Numbered from the stretch's first letter, positions 36,561 through 46,013 are shown. The stretch is 64,000 nt of DNA from Crocosphaera chwakensis CCY0110 (GCF_000169335.1 NZ_AAXW01000022.1:1-64000), one strand, 5' to 3'. Numbers and translations: made by a program. The notes: generated by a model from the letters alone, not told the origin.

Positions 36561-36899
36561 GAGTAAATTTGTATCTTGCACCTTCAATAAAATTAACCAG
36601 TGAGAAGACGCAAGAGAATTTTATGCTTTGTCTATTATTAGTAAGACTTAGCAAGTAAAGGATAGTAGTTAATAGGATTTTATAGTCAATATCTATGATT
36701 GAGTTGAAAAATCTTCTAAATAAGAATGACTCAAGTATATATTTAACACAAATAGTCTTTTTTGTCTTAAGCTCCATCATAAGGGTTTTTCAACCATTGT
36801 CGACCCTCATCAATTTTCTGATATCACCTTAAGTTTACTTATAAGTTTCAAGAAATTATTGATCTTACTTGCTAAAATCACAAAACTTAGTATAAAGTA
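36561..36899. other. Intergenic region between the gap2 terminator and exbB
   Basis: AT-rich, about 340 bases. Open frames here are short and have no protein-like composition. I see no RNA gene or repeat. The exbB promoter should lie at its right end, next to the Fur-like site. Confidence 0.5.
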
Positions 36900-36920
36900 T
36901 ATTGAAATCAATTCTCAATA
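36900..36920. promoter_or_regulatory. Fur-like palindrome upstream of exbB
   Basis: TATTGA (36900-36905) and TCAATA (36915-36920) are perfect inverted arms around AATCAATTC, 21 bases before the exbB start. The AT-rich 19-21 base palindrome resembles cyanobacterial FurA boxes. Iron control fits the downstream genes. Confidence 0.45.
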
Positions 36921-36941
36921 ACCTAATTATAGCTATCTATA

Positions 36942-37598
36942 ATGATGTCTCTTACAAACTTTTTTGTCTCTGGTGGTATTGTTGCCTGGCCACTACTCAT
37001 TTTTTCTCTATTGGGAGTCGCCCTAATAATTGAACGAGCAATCTTTTGGTATCGCATCAAATCCCGTCAACATAAGATTGTCACCACTGTCTTAAAACTG
37101 TATCGAGTGGATCAACGGGTTGCAGCGATCGCTAAACTTAAGCAAAACCTCGATCTTCCTATCTGTCGTATTTTCCTCGAAGCGTTAGCCTTAGAAAATG
37201 CGACCCCTACAGAGTTTCGCTTAGCTTTGGAAACAGCCACTCAAGCAGAATTACCGCTTTTTAAACGGTTTAATACTTTATTTCAAACCATTATCGCTGT
37301 GTCCCCTTTATTGGGATTGTTAGGGACAATTTTAGGATTAATGCAGTCTTTTGCATCTTTGGACATTGGTAATGTAGCCGGAACCAATGCTGCTGGAGTA
37401 ACAGGAGGTATCTCCGAAGCCCTAACTTCTACGGTAATGGGGTTAGTGGTGGCTATTTTTACTCTTTTATTTGCTAACTCGTTTCGCTCATTTTATCTAC
37501 GACAACTGGCTTTAATTCAAGAATACGGTGGTCAGTTAGAACTTTTGTATCGTCTTTTTTATGAGAAAGGAGGAAAAACCTATGCGACTTCCCGATGA
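36942..37598 (+). CDS. exbB: Biopolymer transport protein ExbB (MotA/TolQ/ExbB family)
   Basis: Proton-channel subunit that energises TonB in the inner membrane. 218 residues with three membrane helices: about 9-32 (GGIVAWPLLIFSLLGVALII), 110-132 (TIIAVSPLLGLLGTILGLMQ) and 150-175 (EALTSTVMGLVVAIFTLLFA). The family signature LLGTILGLMQSF is present. exbD overlaps its 3' end by 17 bases. First gene of the iron-transport island. Confidence 0.93.
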   Translation: MMSLTNFFVSGGIVAWPLLIFSLLGVALIIERAIFWYRIKSRQHKIVTTVLKLYRVDQRVAAIAKLKQNLDLPICRIFLEALALENATPTEFRLALETATQAELPLFKRFNTLFQTIIAVSPLLGLLGTILGLMQSFASLDIGNVAGTNAAGVTGGISEALTSTVMGLVVAIFTLLFANSFRSFYLRQLALIQEYGGQLELLYRLFYEKGGKTYATSR

Positions 37599-37983
37599 AA
37601 CCGAACCCACGGCAGAAATTAATATTGTGCCAATGATTGACGTTATTTTCTCAATTTTGGCCTTTGTCATCATTTCTACCATGTTTTTGACTCGTTCTGA
37701 GGGATTACCTATTAATTTGCCCTCGGCCAAAACGGCTGAACCCCAAGAAACCAAACAAATTAACGTTACCATTGAGCCTGATGGAGACATCTTTGTTGAT
37801 CGCCAGCCTGTTCAGGTTAATAGTCTCAAAAGCTCGATTACAGGTTTAATTGGAGAAAATAAGCAAGGTTTAGTTATTATTAACGCGGATAAACAAGTTG
37901 ATCATGGCCGTGTTGTCACGGTGATGGATATGGTTCGCCAAGTTCAAGGGGCTAAGTTGGCGATCGCAGCGACTAAAAAATGA
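37582..37983 (+). CDS. exbD: Biopolymer transport protein ExbD
   Basis: Partner of ExbB; 133 residues. One N-terminal membrane helix preceded by the conserved INIVPMIDVIFSILAFVII, whose Asp carries protons, then a periplasmic domain ending MVRQVQGAKLAIAATKK. ATG 37582 is chosen over the in-frame ATG 37561 because AAGGAGG lies at 37567-37573, an ideal eight bases before it. Overlap with exbB implies coupled translation. Confidence 0.93.
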   Translation: MRLPDETEPTAEINIVPMIDVIFSILAFVIISTMFLTRSEGLPINLPSAKTAEPQETKQINVTIEPDGDIFVDRQPVQVNSLKSSITGLIGENKQGLVIINADKQVDHGRVVTVMDMVRQVQGAKLAIAATKK

Positions 37984-38240
37984 TCCCAAGTGTAGGGAGA
38001 GTAGAAAGAATATAAACAGTTTCCTCCCCCTGCTTCTTGTTCTTTTTTTTTCTTAAAATTTTTTGTCCTCTTATTAAGATATTTTTTTAATAAAAAAATA
38101 AAATTATTGGAGATTTAACCAACACATTCCTAAGAATTAATCTAAGACAAAGCTTGTCCTTAACTCTGTTTAAGGGCAATATTTCCTATGAGTTTATTAA
38201 TTAAAATTAGAAATTTTTTTGCCTAAAAAATATTTGACAA
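37984..38240. other. Intergenic region between exbD and the receptor gene
   Basis: About 340 bases lie between the two genes in total; the right part holds the Fur-like box and palindrome listed separately. The rest is AT-rich with a poly-T tract (about 38042-38051) after a pyrimidine-rich stretch and no gene. A clear hairpin for exbD termination was not seen. Confidence 0.45.
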
Positions 38241-38259
38241 AAATTATCATTATCAATTA
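38241..38259. promoter_or_regulatory. Fur-like box upstream of the TonB-dependent receptor gene
   Basis: AAATTATCATTATCAATTA contains two ATTATC-type hexamers as in the GATAATGATAATCATTATC consensus. It directly follows TTGACA (38234-38239), a likely -35, so bound Fur would block RNA polymerase. Position is about 70 bases before the start codon. Confidence 0.55.
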
Positions 38260-38265
38260 CTGTAA

Positions 38266-38290
38266 TTTATTAAGAAAGATTCTTAATAAA
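38266..38290. promoter_or_regulatory. Perfect 11-base inverted repeat, receptor promoter
   Basis: TTTATTAAGAA (38266-38276), AGA, then TTCTTAATAAA (38280-38290). The core TTAAGAA-N3-TTCTTAA recurs with the same spacing upstream of tonB (45844-45860). Lying just after the Fur-like box and 36 bases before the start codon, it could be an operator for a second regulator or a mRNA hairpin. Confidence 0.6.
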
Positions 38291-38326
38291 GCCTTGAGTA
38301 TTTAATCGTTAATTTTGTGGTGTGAA

Positions 38327-40816
38327 ATGAAATTAAATAATGTCGTTTCTGGAGTGTTATGCAGTTCGATCGCTGTATGTATCGCGCCTTCAGTACAAGC
38401 GCAGATCAGTATTACCAATATCCAAATCAACCCAACAGACAGAGGGATAGAGATCATCTTAGAAACCCCACCAGGAGCAGATCCTCCCATTTTTTCAGGA
38501 AGTTTCGGGACGACTTTTTTTGCCGAAATATCTGATGCTCAATTGAACCTATTAACAGGGGGAAACTTTCTGCAAGAGAACCCCGCAGAAGGAATTGAAA
38601 GTATTAGGGTGACACAACTACCGAATAATGTAGTGGAGATAACTGTCATTGGTAGGGAAACCTTACCGATAGTAAATCTCAATAGAGAAGACGGAGGACT
38701 GGTATTGAGTTTAGATACAAGCGAACCAACCCCAGACACCGAAACAGAAGAAACCCAAGAAGGGGAAGATGACGAAGCGATCGAACTGGTAGTAACGGAT
38801 GATGATCGCGAAGACGACTACTATCAACCCGACGAAGGGGGTAGTACCGCCGTAGGAACCGATACCCCGTTAAGAGATATTCCCTTTTCTGTTCAGACAG
38901 TTCCCGAAGAAGTGATACGGGATCAGCAGGTGATCCGTCTTGATGATGCGTTGAGGAATGTTAGTGGGGTACAGCAAAACTCAAGAGATCCCAGGGGTCA
39001 ACGGTTCCAAATTCGGGGGTTTGACAGTTCAAGTGTGTTGCGAGATGGATTTCGCCAAACCTTTGGACGTTTTGGAAACAGTGGGTTTCAAGACTTAACC
39101 AACGTCGAACGAGTCACCGTGTTAAAAGGGCCAGCTTCTATTTTGTACGGTGCATCCGAACCTGGGGGGGTAATCAATATTGTGACTAAACAACCTCAAG
39201 AAGAAGCCTTTTATGAAGTGCAGTTTCAAGCTGGAAATCGAGGCTTTTTGAGTCCTACCATTGATTTGAATAGTCCCCTCAATGCAGATAAAACCCTACT
39301 TTATCGGATCAATTTCTCCTATCGCAACGAAGAAAGTTTTCGAGACTTTGATACTTATATGGAGCGGAAATTCATTGCTCCTAGTTTAACTTGGAAACCT
39401 AGCGATCAAACCAATTTAACCCTAAATTTGGAATATTCCGATGACGATCGCCCTGCGGATTTTGGGGTGATTGCCATTGGCGATCAGGTAATTGATACGC
39501 CGAATGCTCGTGTTTTTGGAGAACCTCAAGACTTTCTAAGAGGGGAAACTTTGCGAGTTGGCTATAAATTTGAACACGAATTTAGCGACAACTTTAAGTT
39601 TGAGAATGCTTTTACCTATTTACGGTATGACACGAGATTTGTTAATGCCTTTAGTCTATTTTTTGATGAAAACACAGATACCCTTTTTCGTAGCTTTATC
39701 GAACTGGATCAACCGAGTACCAACTATGAAATGAAAACAAAATTAATTAGTAACTTCAATACTTGGTCAATCAAACATAAATTTTTAGTGGGTCTTGATC
39801 TCAACCGGCGGGAACAATTAGGTAATATTGGAAGAGGAAGTTTTACGCCATCTGCCTCTATTCCTTTAAATGTTTTTGATCCAGTTTATGGAACGGTTCC
39901 GTATCCTGATTTTAATCAACAACCCATTTTTACTTTTAGTGATACACAACAGGATCGCTTAGGGGTTTCGGTACAAGATCAAATCGAATTGTTTGAAAAT
40001 TTAAAAGTAGTAGCAGGCTTTCGTTATGACAGTACAGAACAAGAAAATTTGAATAGAAATAATCCTAATGCGGAGGAAAATGTACAGTATGAGGACGCAG
40101 TTTCTCCGAGGGTTGGTATTGTTTATCAACCCATAGAAGAAGTTTCTTTGTATGGAAGTTATAGTGAATCTTTCTATCCTAATCCTGATCAAACTGTTAA
40201 CCTTGAATTTCTTGATCCAGAACAATCTGAACAATATGAAATCGGCATTCGGGCCGAACTTTTGAATAAAAAATTATCAATTAACCTAGCTTATTTTGAT
40301 ATTACTAAAAATAATGTCGCTGTGGCTGATCCTCTCTTTCCTACTTTTTCAGTGGCAGTTGGAGAACAAAATAGTCGAGGGGTTGAATTAGATATTATTG
40401 GTGAAATTATTCCAGGTTTAAATGTCGTCTTCAACTATGCTAACATTACCGCAGAAATCACCGAAGATAATGACATAACTCTCATCGGAAATCGTTTAGT
40501 TAATGTACCTGAACACAGTGCAAATTTATGGCTAACTTATCAAATACAAGATGGATTTTTTGAGGGGTTAGGATTTGGCGGTGGTTTTAACTATGTAGAT
40601 GATCGCTTTGGGGATCTTGACAATAGTTTTCGTCTCGAAAGTTATACCCTAGGGAATGCAGCTATTTTCTATGAAAGAGATAATTGGCGTTTAGCTTTGA
40701 ATATCAGAAATGTTTTTGATAGAAACTATATTCAAGGGTCAGAAAATAGCCGTACTGATGAAATTTATCCAGGGGAACCTTTTACAGCTATTGGCTCTTT
40801 AACTATTCGATTTTAA
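38327..40816 (+). CDS. TonB-dependent siderophore receptor with AMIN domain
   Basis: Outer-membrane receptor for ferric siderophores. 829 residues. A signal peptide (about 1-26, ending SVQAQ) is followed by an AMIN domain (28-135), the cyanobacterial addition that probably contacts peptidoglycan. Then come an acidic linker containing a TonB-box-like IELVVT near residue 145, the plug domain (PLRDIPFSVQTVPEEVI to PGGVINIVTKQP) and a 22-strand barrel ending in the terminal Phe (GSLTIRF). Ligand is unknown; the plug and barrel resemble hydroxamate/ferrichrome-type receptors. ATG 38327 is preferred to upstream TTG 38315 because it starts the signal peptide. Confidence 0.94.
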   Translation: MKLNNVVSGVLCSSIAVCIAPSVQAQISITNIQINPTDRGIEIILETPPGADPPIFSGSFGTTFFAEISDAQLNLLTGGNFLQENPAEGIESIRVTQLPNNVVEITVIGRETLPIVNLNREDGGLVLSLDTSEPTPDTETEETQEGEDDEAIELVVTDDDREDDYYQPDEGGSTAVGTDTPLRDIPFSVQTVPEEVIRDQQVIRLDDALRNVSGVQQNSRDPRGQRFQIRGFDSSSVLRDGFRQTFGRFGNSGFQDLTNVERVTVLKGPASILYGASEPGGVINIVTKQPQEEAFYEVQFQAGNRGFLSPTIDLNSPLNADKTLLYRINFSYRNEESFRDFDTYMERKFIAPSLTWKPSDQTNLTLNLEYSDDDRPADFGVIAIGDQVIDTPNARVFGEPQDFLRGETLRVGYKFEHEFSDNFKFENAFTYLRYDTRFVNAFSLFFDENTDTLFRSFIELDQPSTNYEMKTKLISNFNTWSIKHKFLVGLDLNRREQLGNIGRGSFTPSASIPLNVFDPVYGTVPYPDFNQQPIFTFSDTQQDRLGVSVQDQIELFENLKVVAGFRYDSTEQENLNRNNPNAEENVQYEDAVSPRVGIVYQPIEEVSLYGSYSESFYPNPDQTVNLEFLDPEQSEQYEIGIRAELLNKKLSINLAYFDITKNNVAVADPLFPTFSVAVGEQNSRGVELDIIGEIIPGLNVVFNYANITAEITEDNDITLIGNRLVNVPEHSANLWLTYQIQDGFFEGLGFGGGFNYVDDRFGDLDNSFRLESYTLGNAAIFYERDNWRLALNIRNVFDRNYIQGSENSRTDEIYPGEPFTAIGSLTIRF

Positions 40817-40877
40817 CTAAATTGGGGGTTAACAACCGTTAATCCCTACTTGTTTTCTTATTTTACTTAAATAGCTT

Positions 40878-41960
40878 ATGTTAACCATTTCTAGAATCAT
40901 CAAATTAATCTTTTTGAATCTTATTACCTCCTTAGTAATTATTGCTTGTAGTTCCTCGGATACAACGGTTCAACAAACCCCTAATACCAATCAATCAAAT
41001 AACGATTGTCGAACCATTGAACACGCTTTAGATACCACAAAAATTTGTGGCCAACCAGAGAAAATAGTTGTTCTAAGTCCCCATCATCTTGACTTACTTT
41101 TATCCTTGGGTTATCAACCGACTGCTTATGGTTTTTCCTACGCCATGCCGGGGACTCCTCAACCAGAAAATAAATTTGATAACCCGTCTCAACAAATTCC
41201 CTATTTAGGGGAACAAGTGACCACACAACCGATTAACTTAGGGTTAGGAAGTGAACCCTCTTTAGAAAAATTGGCCGCCTTGAAACCCGATGTAATTTTT
41301 GGAGAAATTAGAAATAAAGGCAGTTACGATCTCCTCAAACAAATCGCCCCTACTTTTATTTGGGATGTTCGTACTATGGGGGGACAATGGCAAGAAACCA
41401 TTAAAGATATGGCCAAAATTTTAGGAGAAGAAGAAAAGGCCGAACAGGCGATCGCTACTCATCAAAAAGCCATTGATAACGCCCGAAAAGATTTAGCTTC
41501 AGTAGTAGAAAAACACCCTAACTTATTACTTTTGGGCATGAGTAATTTACAAAACCAAGTGGCTGTTATTCAACCGAATACTTATCTAGGAGAAGTGATA
41601 CAAGGGGTTGGTTTTGAGATGGTTTCTTTACCCTCTGTCGAGGGTAAAGGACCGAGTGTTCCTATTTCTATTGAGGCATTACCCCAATTAAATGAAGCGG
41701 ATATTATTATCGTTTTGGGTTACAGTGCAGACATAGAAGAAACCCTCGAAACTTCATCAGAAAAGTCGCTTAATTCTTTTGTTCAAATCAGTCAATCAAA
41801 ACCCGCTCAACAAGCTTGGCAAAGTAACAAAATTGCTAACTCTCTTAAAGCCAGTCAAAATGACAGAGTTTATTTTACAACCTATTATCTTTGGAATGGG
41901 CTAAATGGCCCGAATGGGACTCAATTAATTCTAGAACAACTGCGAGACTTTTTACTCTAA
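40878..41960 (+). CDS. Iron-siderophore binding lipoprotein (FecB/FepB-like)
   Basis: Periplasmic binding protein that takes the ferric siderophore from the receptor to the FecCD permease. 360 residues. Signal peptide with lipobox LVIIAC (Cys 24), then a type III binding fold: KIVVLSPHHLDLLLSLGYQPTAYG, LAALKPDVIFGE and LNEADIIIVLGYS. It follows the receptor by 61 bases and precedes an MFS gene by two bases, so these are one transcript. Confidence 0.93.
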   Translation: MLTISRIIKLIFLNLITSLVIIACSSSDTTVQQTPNTNQSNNDCRTIEHALDTTKICGQPEKIVVLSPHHLDLLLSLGYQPTAYGFSYAMPGTPQPENKFDNPSQQIPYLGEQVTTQPINLGLGSEPSLEKLAALKPDVIFGEIRNKGSYDLLKQIAPTFIWDVRTMGGQWQETIKDMAKILGEEEKAEQAIATHQKAIDNARKDLASVVEKHPNLLLLGMSNLQNQVAVIQPNTYLGEVIQGVGFEMVSLPSVEGKGPSVPISIEALPQLNEADIIIVLGYSADIEETLETSSEKSLNSFVQISQSKPAQQAWQSNKIANSLKASQNDRVYFTTYYLWNGLNGPNGTQLILEQLRDFLL

Positions 41961-41962
41961 TT

Positions 41963-43282
41963 ATGGTCACTTTTTTTATTATTTGGTTGGGTCAACTAGC
42001 TTCTTTAATTGGCTCAGAAATGACCAATTTTGCTGTTACCATTTGGGCTTGGGAAACCACAGAACAAGCAACCCCTTTATCCTTACTTCTTTTCTTCTCT
42101 CAAACCCCTAAAATTGTGGCTGCTTTATTTGCTGGTGTCATTGTTGATCGCTTTAATCGCAAACAATTATTAATCATTGGTGATGGCGTAGCAGGACTAT
42201 CTACTATCATTATTTTATTACTTTTTCTGACTAATAATTTACAAATTTGGCATCTTTACTTAACTGGCGCAATTAATGGATTATTTAGCCAAATTCAAAC
42301 CCTAGCTTTTCTCCCATTAATCTCTTTAATGGTTCCTAAAAAACACTATACAAGGGCGAGTGTTATGAATGGGGTACAGCAAGGAATTGCCTATACAGTT
42401 GCTCCCATATCAGCCGGATTTCTCTATGCTTATATTGGATTTTCAGGGGTTCTTACTGCTGATTTAATTACGTTTATTATTGCCATTGGAACAATTATTT
42501 ACGTTACGATTCCTCAAAGTTATACTTCTGAAAATAAAACTCAAAAAATTCCTAGCTGGGAAGCTTTTTCTAAAGAGCTAATGTTTGGTTTTAATTATTT
42601 AAGTCAACGACCTAGTTTAGTTGCTTTACTTTGTATTTTTTTGATTCATATTTTTATTTTAAACACCAATACATCTATCTTAGCTCCGATGGTTTTAGCA
42701 AGGAGTGGAACACAAGAAGAAATCTTAGGAACGGTTATGATGACTTTTGGTATTGGTAATATGTTGAGTGCTGTTTTTATGACCATTTGGGGAAGCACAA
42801 AAAACCGTGTTAATAACCTATTATTAGGTCGAGGGTTACAATTAGGTAGTTTAATGATGTTAGGATTATTTCTTTATCCCATTGTTTGGATAATTTTTGC
42901 TTTTAGTGGTGGATTTTTTGCTCTTTTTCCAGGTAGTTTTTATCAAAGCATTTGGTTATCTAAAGTAGAAGCTTCTGTGCAAGGAAAAGTGTTTGCAACT
43001 CGCTCTTTAATTAGTCAAATTGTGTTAACGTTGGCTTTAATAATCGGTGGGCCAATGGCGGATTATATTTTTGAACCTGCTATGGAAAAAGGAACGGTTT
43101 TTGCTAACCTACTAGGGGGTCTTTTTGGTACGGGAAATGGTGCAGGGATGGCTTTACAATGCGCTTTATTATCAGCGATTGGAGTGTTACTTTGTTTACT
43201 CGGTTATCGTCTTCCTCTTCTACAAAACTTAGAGGAAAATTTGCCTGATTGTGATTATAATTCCTTGAAAAAACGACCGTAG
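41963..43282 (+). CDS. MFS transporter, EntS-like
   Basis: 439 residues, about 12 membrane helices. The opening FFIIWLGQLASLIGSEMTNF and the loop DRFNRKQLLIIGDG are those of EntS/enterobactin-exporter type carriers. In this setting it may export a siderophore or its breakdown products, but it could also take part in uptake. ATG 41963 is two bases after the lipoprotein stop; the frame is open further upstream inside that gene, so a longer start is possible but less likely. Confidence 0.85.
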   Translation: MVTFFIIWLGQLASLIGSEMTNFAVTIWAWETTEQATPLSLLLFFSQTPKIVAALFAGVIVDRFNRKQLLIIGDGVAGLSTIIILLLFLTNNLQIWHLYLTGAINGLFSQIQTLAFLPLISLMVPKKHYTRASVMNGVQQGIAYTVAPISAGFLYAYIGFSGVLTADLITFIIAIGTIIYVTIPQSYTSENKTQKIPSWEAFSKELMFGFNYLSQRPSLVALLCIFLIHIFILNTNTSILAPMVLARSGTQEEILGTVMMTFGIGNMLSAVFMTIWGSTKNRVNNLLLGRGLQLGSLMMLGLFLYPIVWIIFAFSGGFFALFPGSFYQSIWLSKVEASVQGKVFATRSLISQIVLTLALIIGGPMADYIFEPAMEKGTVFANLLGGLFGTGNGAGMALQCALLSAIGVLLCLLGYRLPLLQNLEENLPDCDYNSLKKRP

Positions 43283-43291
43283 AAGCTTAAT

Positions 43292-43319
43292 ATTCTTAAG
43301 CCCCTACATCATTAAGAAT
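43292..43319. terminator. Intercistronic hairpin between the two MFS genes
   Basis: ATTCTTAA (43292-43299) and TTAAGAAT (43312-43319) form an 8-base AT stem with a 12-base loop. No T-run follows. It may attenuate readthrough into the second MFS gene. Confidence 0.4.
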
Positions 43320-43345
43320 TTCTAAAAATATCCTAAATTTTTGTT

Positions 43346-44545
43346 ATGTCTTCTCATAAACCTTCAATTGAATCAAAGAAGCGACTCAAAAATATTCATA
43401 GAAATGTCTGGATTTTGGGCTTAGTTAGTCTATTTACAGATTTTGGAACCAAAGCCATTCAATCGGTTTTACCTTTGTTTTTAGTGTCTGTTTTAGGGGC
43501 TAATTTAAGTGTAATTGGACTGATTGAAGGAATCGCTGAGTCCACTGCCTCGATTTTTAAACTGTTTTCAGGAGCATTAAGTGATTATTGGGGACGACGC
43601 AAAGAACTAGCAATCTTTGGATACGGACTCTCAGCAGCCATTATTCCTTTATTTGCCCTAGCTAATAGTCCATTTTGGGTATTAGTGGCGCGATTTGGCG
43701 ATCGCCTGGGGAAAGGGATTCGGGTAGCTCCCCGTAACGCTTTAGTTGCAGATGTGACCCCAACAGAGCAACGGGGGACAGCTTACGGGTTACGCCAAAC
43801 CCTCGATACCATTGGTGCATTTTCTGGTCCGTTGGCAGTCACTCTCATCCTCTTAATCTCTGGGCAAAATTTTCGTCTGGTGTTTTGGGTTGCTCTTGTG
43901 TCAGGAATTATATCTGTGTGTTTACTGGTTAAAGGGATTCAAGAAACCCCTTCCTCTGAGAAAACGCAAAGCAAGCTGATACAATGGAACACTTTTCGAC
44001 AATTAGGGCGCAATTATTGGGTCTTAGTTTTGGCGGCTACATTATTTAATGTAGGTAATTTTAGCGATGCCTTTTTATTGTTGAAAGCGCAAGCAATAGG
44101 CATTGCTGATACTTGGATTCCTTTATCAATGATTGTAATGAATTTCTCTTATATGTTAAGTGCCTATCCTTTGGGCTTATTATCAGATCGTATAGGTCGC
44201 AAGCAACTTCTAGTCGTAGCATTTTGGTTATTTTCTTTCGTTTCTTTGGGTTTTGCTTGGGTGGAACAACCTCAACAAATCTGGTTACTGTTCGCTTTAT
44301 ATGGCGTTTATTTAGGCATGAGTCAAGGAATTTTGTTGGCTTTGGTGGCAGATATTACTCCTCCAGGGTTACGGGGGACAGGATTTGGTGTTATTAATTT
44401 AGTTATCGGTATCGTCTTGTTGCCTAGCAATTTATTGGCAGGATTTTTGTGGCAAACGGCTAATTCTCAAACTCCTTTTTTATTAGGAAGTTTGTTAGCG
44501 ATCTCAGCTAGTTTTATATTACTATTAGGAATCCGTCATCGATAA
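43346..44545 (+). CDS. MFS transporter
   Basis: 399 residues, about 12 membrane helices. Sequence blocks WILGLVSLFTDFGTKAIQSV, GALSDYWGRRKE, RFGDRLGKGIRVAPRNALVAD and YPLGLLSDRIGRKQ are of the MFS group that includes tetracycline/quinolone-type and uncharacterised siderophore-cluster carriers. Substrate unknown. It sits 63 bases after the EntS-like gene and converges on the sucrase/ferredoxin-like gene with four bases between stops. Confidence 0.85.
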   Translation: MSSHKPSIESKKRLKNIHRNVWILGLVSLFTDFGTKAIQSVLPLFLVSVLGANLSVIGLIEGIAESTASIFKLFSGALSDYWGRRKELAIFGYGLSAAIIPLFALANSPFWVLVARFGDRLGKGIRVAPRNALVADVTPTEQRGTAYGLRQTLDTIGAFSGPLAVTLILLISGQNFRLVFWVALVSGIISVCLLVKGIQETPSSEKTQSKLIQWNTFRQLGRNYWVLVLAATLFNVGNFSDAFLLLKAQAIGIADTWIPLSMIVMNFSYMLSAYPLGLLSDRIGRKQLLVVAFWLFSFVSLGFAWVEQPQQIWLLFALYGVYLGMSQGILLALVADITPPGLRGTGFGVINLVIGIVLLPSNLLAGFLWQTANSQTPFLLGSLLAISASFILLLGIRHR

Positions 44546-44549
44546 AAAA

Positions 44550-45575
44550 TTATCCTACTGTTTCAACAATCTCGTCCCATTTAGAGACGTGATACTGTTT
44601 AGTTAAAATAGGTTCTTTACCTGAACTTGTAACCGTTTCTACTTCTCCAGAAACCTCTACCTTTGCATGATAAATATATTTAACTTTATTGTCTGGTCGA
44701 ATCGCTTCTAAAGAAAGTTCAATCCATTCAATATCGTCTAAGTTATCTTGAGGATATTGTTTTAAAATTTGTTCAGATTTTTTGTAATCTAGCCACGGCC
44801 AACTCCATTTCATCCATAGTTCTCGTTCAACTATTTGACCATATTGACTTAATCCTGTCCACCCTCGATAAAAAGGACGAAGTTCTTCTATATTTCCTCT
44901 TCTATAAATCAAATTATCTAGAATCTCTGCTTCTAAATGTCCCCAGACTTGACCAATAGGAAAGTCAATTAAAGTAGGGGCAAATCGATGACCTCCAAAA
45001 TGAGAACAACGCCAGACACGCAGGTTATCATTGTTTATTGTATATTGTTTTTTGATGCGATCGTAAATAGGAAAACCAAAACGAGAACAAGCTAAATCAA
45101 CGTTTCCGTGAGTACAAACTAATATATCTCGAATATGATTAGTTGACTGTTTATAAGCATCAAATTGAGTTAAGTTATTTGAGTCTATTAATAAGGCTGT
45201 TATTAAAGAAACAATCTGTTGTTGAGGTAATAAAAACTCCTGTTTTTCGTAAGCAGAAAATGATATTTTATGATGGATTGTATTACGAGGAATTTGATAA
45301 TATAAGACACGAGTCTTATTATTAACAGAGTAGTGGGTATCAGGAGCAATTAATAGAGATTGTATATTAATTCTTTGTTCTTGTTTACATTGTTGAATTA
45401 AAGGAAAAATTTTTTCTATCAATGGATTACTCATTAAATCTTCTATAATCCAAGGTTGTGGCCATTCAATTATTAACCATCTGTGACAATATTTTGCTGT
45501 TCCGATGGGGTCTTCTCCATTACTTTTAGAAACAACAGAACACAATTGACAATCCACTAAATCTTTAACATTCAT
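44550..45575 (-). CDS. Sucrase/ferredoxin-like family protein
   Basis: 341 residues. C-terminal thioredoxin-like ferredoxin block with Cys/His: DILVCTHGNVDLACSRFG, then VWRCSHFGGHRFAPTLIDFP and GQVWGHLEAE, the hallmark of the Suc_Fer-like family (PF06999). The N-terminal region also has paired Cys (DCQLCSVV). Members probably bind an iron-sulphur cluster; the function is unproven. Its place inside a siderophore locus suggests a role in iron reduction or release from the siderophore, as inference. It is read against the transport genes and has its own promoter. Confidence 0.8.
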   Translation of the reverse strand: MNVKDLVDCQLCSVVSKSNGEDPIGTAKYCHRWLIIEWPQPWIIEDLMSNPLIEKIFPLIQQCKQEQRINIQSLLIAPDTHYSVNNKTRVLYYQIPRNTIHHKISFSAYEKQEFLLPQQQIVSLITALLIDSNNLTQFDAYKQSTNHIRDILVCTHGNVDLACSRFGFPIYDRIKKQYTINNDNLRVWRCSHFGGHRFAPTLIDFPIGQVWGHLEAEILDNLIYRRGNIEELRPFYRGWTGLSQYGQIVERELWMKWSWPWLDYKKSEQILKQYPQDNLDDIEWIELSLEAIRPDNKVKYIYHAKVEVSGEVETVTSSGKEPILTKQYHVSKWDEIVETVG

Positions 45576-45837
45576 AGTAATATTTACCTAAAATACAGAC
45601 ACACAAATGGCACGAAAACGCAAATTGAGAAATACTATTAATATACTATTTATTCTTAAAGAACCCCTTTTGGATAAGTCTTATCAATAAAAATATTTTT
45701 ATTGATTATCTTTCTAATTAGATTTTTATCGGTTTGGTGAGTCATGATCGGTAAATGAGTATGAGGACAAACCCCTATTGCTATCCTATACTTAGTTTTA
45801 AGGAGCGATCGCTTTTTACTGACTAGCATTAGCTTGT
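45576..45837. other. Intergenic region upstream of the sucrase/ferredoxin-like gene
   Basis: First part of a 438-base divergent spacer. It holds one HIP1 site (GCGATCGC near 45806-45813) and AT-rich DNA. No gene, RNA or repeat recognised. The right part carries the tonB regulatory sites listed separately. Confidence 0.5.
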
Positions 45838-45865
45838 AGTTAATTAAGAAATATTCTTAATAACT
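45838..45865. promoter_or_regulatory. Palindrome upstream of tonB, same core as at the receptor
   Basis: Core TTAAGAA (45844-45850), ATA, TTCTTAA (45854-45860), flanked by AGTTA and TAACT. Core bases and spacing are identical to those at 38270-38286 before the receptor gene. It lies about 150 bases before the tonB start, within the divergent spacer, so it could also affect the sucrase/ferredoxin-like gene. Confidence 0.55.
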
Positions 45866-45912
45866 CTTGCAAAAAGCATATATTTATATTACATTAAACT
45901 AAATTTTACTGC

Positions 45913-45930
45913 ATATAGTTATCATTAATC
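45913..45930. promoter_or_regulatory. Weak Fur-like site upstream of tonB
   Basis: ATATAGTTATCATTAATC resembles part of a Fur box (ATTATCATTA-like). Weaker than the site at the receptor gene; relevance rests on context. Confidence 0.3.
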
Positions 45931-46013
45931 GGTAAAGCTTATCTCCTGCTTATTGCGTGGGTTCTGCGATGCCATTGGGATAAGAGATGTATAAGTAAGC
46001 ATATTTTGCGGCC

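Noticed and set aside
36541..36780. 79-codon minus-strand frame after gap2
   Set aside because: It overlaps the gap2 terminator, has no ribosome site and no recognisable protein pattern.
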